Source of the DNA: Gemmataceae bacterium
GTDB lineage: Bacteria; Planctomycetota; Planctomycetia; Gemmatales; Gemmataceae
NCBI GenBank assembly: GCA_947490035.1
Contig: CANLGS010000110.1
Coordinates: forward strand, 1 to 8,859
DNA: 8,859 nucleotides
Reading direction: 5' to 3'
Every line of letters starts with the position of its first letter. Within the stretch, counting starts at the first letter, position 1. The translations under genes and the position numbers were made by a program. The notes under the pieces were generated by a model, which worked only from the letters and a program-made list of their open reading frames with translations, had not been told where the DNA came from and ran no database searches. Positions 5,894-8,859 of the stretch are shown piece by piece.

Positions 5894-8362
5894 TCAGTGT
5901 TGCAACAGGAACTCGCGTGTGTTGATGACCGCCCACACCAGATCGCGCACCGCGTCCGGGCGGCTCGCGGCCTTCTTCAGGTGGTCGGCCGCCTTCTTGC
6001 GCTCGGCTTCGTTCGGAAGGCGCGCGAACGCCGCGAGCCACAGCCGCTCGGTCAGTTCGGCGTCGGTGAGCTTCGCGAACGCATCCGCGGAACTCGCCAC
6101 GCGGCCCGCGACGAGCGGACCGTTGAGCAGTTGGAGCGCCTGATCGACGGTCGGTTCGTCCACGCGCTCGCACGCGCACGGGCTTTCGCGCTTCGGCTGG
6201 CCGAACGCCATCAGGAACGCGGACTGCTCCGGCGTGAGCCGCTGCGTCGCGTAGTTGGTGCGGTCCTTGAGTCGCTTGAGCGCGGTCTGCTTCGCTTTGT
6301 TGTCGGGTGTGGTCGCGAGGTCTTTCTCGGCCTTCTCGATCTGTGCCGCCAGTTCGGAGGGCGGCGCGAGGCTGCCGGTCGCGTAGCCGATCGCGTCCTG
6401 CATCTGCTCCGCGGACAACCGCCGGATCGGATAGCGCGAGAACAGCGCGTCGTCGTCTTCGTTGAACTTGTTCGTCGCGGTGGAGCGCTGGTAGGTGCGG
6501 CTGTTACACATCAGCCGCAGGACGTGCTTGCGGTCGAAGCCGCTGCGCTCGAGCTCACTCGCGAGCGCATCCAAGAGTTCGGGGATCGCGGCTGGGTTGG
6601 ACGAGCGGAAGTCGTCCACCGGGTGAACGATCCCGCGACCAAAGAGGCCGAACCACATGCGGTTGACTTCGACGCGCGCGAAGAACGGGTTGCCCGGCTT
6701 GGTGAGCCACTTCGCGAACGCGATTCGCCGGTCCGCCTTCGGGTCGGTCACCGCGTCGCCGAACGGCGCCAGCGTCTTGCCGGTCGCGGGGTGCGTCGTC
6801 TCGCCCGTCGCGCCGACGGAAACCATCGTGCCCTTCGGCGCCTTCTTGACGCGCGTGAACACCGCCGCGATGCGGTAGTAGTCCTCCTGCGTCCAGTTCT
6901 CGAACGGGTGGTTGTGGCACTTCGCGCAGTTCACGCGCGACCCCATGAACAGTTGGGCCGTCGTCTCCGCGAGGTCGTCGAGTTTGGGGATGGCGAGGAA
7001 GTAGTTAGCGGCCGGCACCTTCGCGGCGTCGCCGGTCGCGGTGAGCAGTTCCGTCACCGCCTTGTCGAACGGTAGGTTCTTGCGGTAGCCGTCGATGAGC
7101 CAGTCCGCGAGCAGTTCGGCGCGGCCTTCGGGCAGCGTCTTGGTGTTCACGCGCATCAGATCGGCGGTGCGCAGCGCCCAGTAGCGCGCGAACTCCTCGC
7201 TCGCGAGGAGTTCGTCAATTACCTTCGCGCGCTTGTCCTTCGCGGTATCAGTGAGGAACGACTTCGCCTTCTCCGCGGGCGGAAGTAAGCCCGTCAGGTC
7301 GAGGTACACGCGGCGCAAGAACGTCGCGTCGTCACAGGTGTCCGACGGCAGCACGCTGAGTTGCTTGAGCTTCGCGTGAACGTGCTTGTCGATGAAGTTC
7401 GCGTCGGCGGGGTTGTTCCACACGAACCCTTCGACCTGTTCGGTCGTCGTGAAGTGGACCGATTCGAGGTGGTTCAGGTAGCGGACGCTCACCGCACCTT
7501 GCCCGCGTTTTGTGCCGGTCACGAGGCCCGCGTCGGACACCGATAGCACTTCCTTGTGGGAGACTTCGTAGGTCGCGAGCGCGGTCACGTCGCGCGCGGT
7601 GCCGTCGGCGAACTTCGCGATCACGCTGAGTTGCTGCGCCCAGTGCGGGGCACGCAGCACGCGGTCCGGTCCGGGATGCAGTACGAGTTGCACGCACGCG
7701 GCGTCTTTATCCTCCGTCTTCGCGCCATTCGCGATCCAGTCGAGCAGCACGCGGTAGGCCGCGTCGGACTTGTTGAGCCGCTTCCCGCCGACGTGTGCCA
7801 CGCGCATCATCGGCTTCTTCAGCATCAAACTGTCGGCCGGGTTGAACGCATCGACGCGCCGGTTCAGCCCGCCGCGAACGATGCTCTCCGCGTCGATGGC
7901 CGGATCGTAGCCGAACAGCGACAGCCGGAACCCGCCCTTCCCTTCGGGCGAACCGTGGCACGAGCCGCTGTTGCAACCTTGCTTGGTCAACACCGCGAGC
8001 GTCTCCGTGCGGAACCGCATCGGGTCCGGTTCGGCTTGTCCGCTGACTTCGACCGGCACCTTGATCGTGTGCCCGCCCGCGACGATGGTGATTTCCGCCT
8101 TGCCGTCCTTCTTGGGGAACGCGACGCCGCCCTTCACTTCGACCACGGCCGCCGAGGGGGTGAAGGTGGCATCGCGTGTGAGGTCGCGTGTCTCGCCGTT
8201 CGCGAAGTGACCGGTGACGACGAGTTGCACCGTCGCGCGCTTGGAAGTGAGCGCGATCTTCGCGGGGTAAACTTCGATACGTTCCGCCGCCGCTGCGGAA
8301 GCGGGAGCGAATAAGAAAGGTAAAAGGTAAAAGGTAAAAGGTAAATTGAAGACGAAGCGCAT
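5894..8362 (-). CDS. Exported planctomycete DUF1549/DUF1553 protein with Ig-like and cytochrome-type motifs
   Basis: The 822-residue product starts with a signal peptide (1-26; hydrophobic LPFTFYLLPFLF, then APASAAAAE). A bacterial Ig-like (BIG2-type) domain follows at about 27-108. A segment with C130-x4-C135-H136 (QGCNSGSCHGSPEGKGGF) and LFGYDPAID comes next, then a second Ig-like domain at about 224-306. DUF1549 lies at about 320-505 (TFLRRVYLDLTGLLPP, later C479-A-K-C482-H483 in NCAKCHNHPFENW). DUF1553 lies at about 543-820 (VEVNRMWFGLFGRGIVHPVDDFR, FLMAFGQPKRESPCACER, ALQLLNG). These are hallmark planctomycete exported proteins of unknown biochemical role; the CxxCH sites suggest haem or metal binding. 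An unusual helical charged insert at about 666-710 replaces what is usually a short loop in DUF1553. The gene lies downstream of a DUF1501 gene, its usual partner. The signal-peptide core is encoded by a heptanucleotide repeat. No good Shine-Dalgarno precedes ATG 8362. Confidence 0.93.
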   Translation of the reverse strand: MRFVFNLPFTFYLLPFLFAPASAAAAERIEVYPAKIALTSKRATVQLVVTGHFANGETRDLTRDATFTPSAAVVEVKGGVAFPKKDGKAEITIVAGGHTIKVPVEVSGQAEPDPMRFRTETLAVLTKQGCNSGSCHGSPEGKGGFRLSLFGYDPAIDAESIVRGGLNRRVDAFNPADSLMLKKPMMRVAHVGGKRLNKSDAAYRVLLDWIANGAKTEDKDAACVQLVLHPGPDRVLRAPHWAQQLSVIAKFADGTARDVTALATYEVSHKEVLSVSDAGLVTGTKRGQGAVSVRYLNHLESVHFTTTEQVEGFVWNNPADANFIDKHVHAKLKQLSVLPSDTCDDATFLRRVYLDLTGLLPPAEKAKSFLTDTAKDKRAKVIDELLASEEFARYWALRTADLMRVNTKTLPEGRAELLADWLIDGYRKNLPFDKAVTELLTATGDAAKVPAANYFLAIPKLDDLAETTAQLFMGSRVNCAKCHNHPFENWTQEDYYRIAAVFTRVKKAPKGTMVSVGATGETTHPATGKTLAPFGDAVTDPKADRRIAFAKWLTKPGNPFFARVEVNRMWFGLFGRGIVHPVDDFRSSNPAAIPELLDALASELERSGFDRKHVLRLMCNSRTYQRSTATNKFNEDDDALFSRYPIRRLSAEQMQDAIGYATGSLAPPSELAAQIEKAEKDLATTPDNKAKQTALKRLKDRTNYATQRLTPEQSAFLMAFGQPKRESPCACERVDEPTVDQALQLLNGPLVAGRVASSADAFAKLTDAELTERLWLAAFARLPNEAERKKAADHLKKAASRPDAVRDLVWAVINTREFLLQH
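8316..8345. repeat. Heptanucleotide tandem repeat (TAAAAGG)n inside the signal-peptide codons
   Basis: Three full TAAAAGG units (8321-8341) with a partial unit at each end, about 4.3 units in all. Read on the - strand as CCTTTTA repeats, it encodes the cyclic heptapeptide P-F-T-F-Y-L-L, which forms the hydrophobic core of the DUF1549/DUF1553 signal peptide. The AT-rich tract stands out against its GC-rich surroundings. Confidence 0.93.
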
Positions 8363-8399
8363 CGCGATGAACCCGTTGGGAGTGCCGACTGTGTTCCGA

Positions 8400-8429
8400 C
8401 CTTTTACTTTTTACCTTTTACCTTTTACA
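8400..8429. repeat. Heptanucleotide tandem repeat (CCTTTTA)n, intergenic inverted partner
   Basis: About four imperfect CCTTTTA units (one unit lengthened or substituted near 8407-8413), in the orientation opposite to the copy at 8316-8345. It lies in the 97-bp gap between the DUF1501 and DUF1549/DUF1553 genes. It would read as PFTFYLLPFTF on the + strand, but no credible gene is there. Confidence 0.88.
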
Positions 8430-8442
8430 TTTCTTATTCGCT

Positions 8443-8460
8443 CCCGCACCCGCACCCGCA
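8443..8460. repeat. Hexanucleotide repeat (CCCGCA)x3
   Basis: Three exact CCCGCA units immediately follow the stop codon of the - strand DUF1501 gene (they read TGCGGG on that strand). The repeat abuts, and by four or five bases overlaps, the inverted-repeat arm ending at 8447. No function is apparent. Confidence 0.85.
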
Positions 8461-8859
8461 TCACATCAACTCCGCAATCGCGTGCCCGTCCTTGCCGGGG
8501 TAGATCGGCCTTCCGGCCGGCGTGGGAATCGGTTTCGATGTGTCGATGCCGAGTTTCTCGTAGATGGTCACTGCGTAGTCTTCCAACGTGTATGCCTTCG
8601 GGCTGGTGATGTACCCGCCTTCCTTGTCGGTCTCGCCCACCACCTGACCACCGGGCACGCCGGCGCCCGCGAACGCGCAGGTGAACGCGTGCGTCCAGTG
8701 GTCGCGGCCCTTGCGGTCGTTGATCCGCGGCGTGCGCCCGAACTCCGTCACGAAGCACACCAGGGTGTCTTCCAGAAGCCCGCGCTGGTGCATGTCGCCC
8801 AACAGCGCCGCGAACGCTTTGTCCGTGCTGCCCATCATCGGCCACGTTTGAATACCCCA
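8461..8859 (-). CDS. DUF1501 protein, C-terminal part (5' end outside window)
   Basis: The frame is open from the right window edge to TGA (8461-8463), giving 132 residues without a start. It carries the typical end of DUF1501 proteins: KAFAALLGDMHQRGLLEDTLV, then the highly characteristic TEFGRTPRIN and GRDHW at about residues 46-62, AGAGVPGGQVVGETDKEGGYI, LEDYAVTIYEKLGID and finally GRPIYPGKDGHAIAEL. DUF1501 proteins are usually secreted (many by Tat) and are distantly similar to the alkaline phosphatase/sulfatase fold; the conserved Asp/His residues near the end would fit a metal site, but no activity is established. The gene lies 98 bp upstream of the DUF1549/DUF1553 gene on the same strand; the pairing of these two families is a planctomycete hallmark and suggests a shared exported assembly. 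The initiating Met and signal peptide lie outside the window. Confidence 0.92.
   Translation of the reverse strand, partial: WGIQTWPMMGSTDKAFAALLGDMHQRGLLEDTLVCFVTEFGRTPRINDRKGRDHWTHAFTCAFAGAGVPGGQVVGETDKEGGYITSPKAYTLEDYAVTIYEKLGIDTSKPIPTPAGRPIYPGKDGHAIAELM

Larger units (their letters stand above)
8301..8447. repeat. 45-bp near-perfect inverted repeat flanking the DUF1549/DUF1553 start codon
   Basis: Arms 8301-8345 and 8403-8447 are reverse complements with 2 mismatches in 45. The 57-base segment between them (8346-8402) holds the start codon and the immediate upstream region of the - strand gene. Each arm has a heptanucleotide-repeat part plus about 18 bp of unique sequence (GCGGGAGCGAATAAGAAA). 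In the left arm this unique part codes for residues after the signal-peptide core, and in the right arm it lies in the intergenic region. Confidence 0.9.

Noticed and set aside
5897..7075. 392-residue + strand frame antisense to the DUF1549/DUF1553 gene
   Set aside because: Repetitive Arg/Glu/Leu/Val content produced by the complementary codon pattern of a strongly supported gene; no motif.
7556..8314. 252-residue + strand frame antisense to the DUF1549/DUF1553 N-terminal region
   Set aside because: The opposite strand codes for recognisable Ig-like and cysteine-His motifs; this frame shows only shadow composition.
8316..8429. CRISPR-like or origin-like iterons
   Set aside because: Units are seven bases, directly adjacent without spacers, and lie at a gene start; no DnaA-box-like 9-mers or cas genes.
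8346..8609. Small + strand frame with PFTFYLLPFTF, a possible membrane peptide
   Set aside because: The hydrophobic part is the heptanucleotide repeat and the rest is antisense to the DUF1501 C-terminus; no RBS or domain.

Overview
This GC-rich window most likely comes from a planctomycete, probably a Gemmata-like genus (Gemmataceae). The case rests on an 822-residue DUF1549/DUF1553 protein, a DUF1501 protein and a planctomycete-type cytochrome c domain fused to WD40 repeats. It is supported by dispersed palindromic repeats of the kind I associate with Gemmata-like genomes. I ran no database search, so family names come from motif recognition.

Left half, + strand (1-4177): a lipid or polyketide-like biosynthesis block. 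It holds the C-terminal end of a phytoene-desaturase-like FAD oxidoreductase (2-523), an acyl-ACP-desaturase-like diiron enzyme (602-1426) and two adjacent beta-ketoacyl synthases (1618-2898 and 2891-4177) whose reading frames overlap by 8 bp. The second synthase has the complete Cys-His-Lys-His active site. The first has Asp, Leu and Asn where Cys, Lys and the second His should be. The pair therefore resembles a KS-alpha/KS-beta (chain-length-factor) heterodimer as in type II polyketide, aryl polyene or ladderane-type systems. With a desaturase and a carotenoid-type oxidoreductase next to it, the block probably makes or modifies an unusual fatty acyl or polyene chain. The product cannot be read from the sequence.

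Right half, - strand (8859 down to 4270): a planctomycete-specific exported-protein block. In transcription order it holds the C-terminal end of a DUF1501 protein, a DUF1549/DUF1553 protein with two Ig-like domains and cysteine-His haem-type motifs, and a secreted monohaem cytochrome c fused to a seven-bladed WD40 propeller. The two blocks converge at 4178-4269.

Nearly every intergenic gap is occupied by a palindromic repeat. A 25-bp inverted repeat (489-546) provides the stop codon of the oxidoreductase. A related 28-bp inverted repeat (4199-4261) sits between the convergent genes. Two copies of a larger nested element (1442-1593 and 5745-5869) lie in opposite orientation. A (TAAAAGG)n heptanucleotide repeat encodes the hydrophobic core of the DUF1549/DUF1553 signal peptide and has an inverted partner just upstream of that gene.

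The most interesting signals are the catalytically degenerate KS partner and the repeat-encoded signal peptide. I see no rRNA, tRNA, CRISPR array, transposase or other classical mobile gene.
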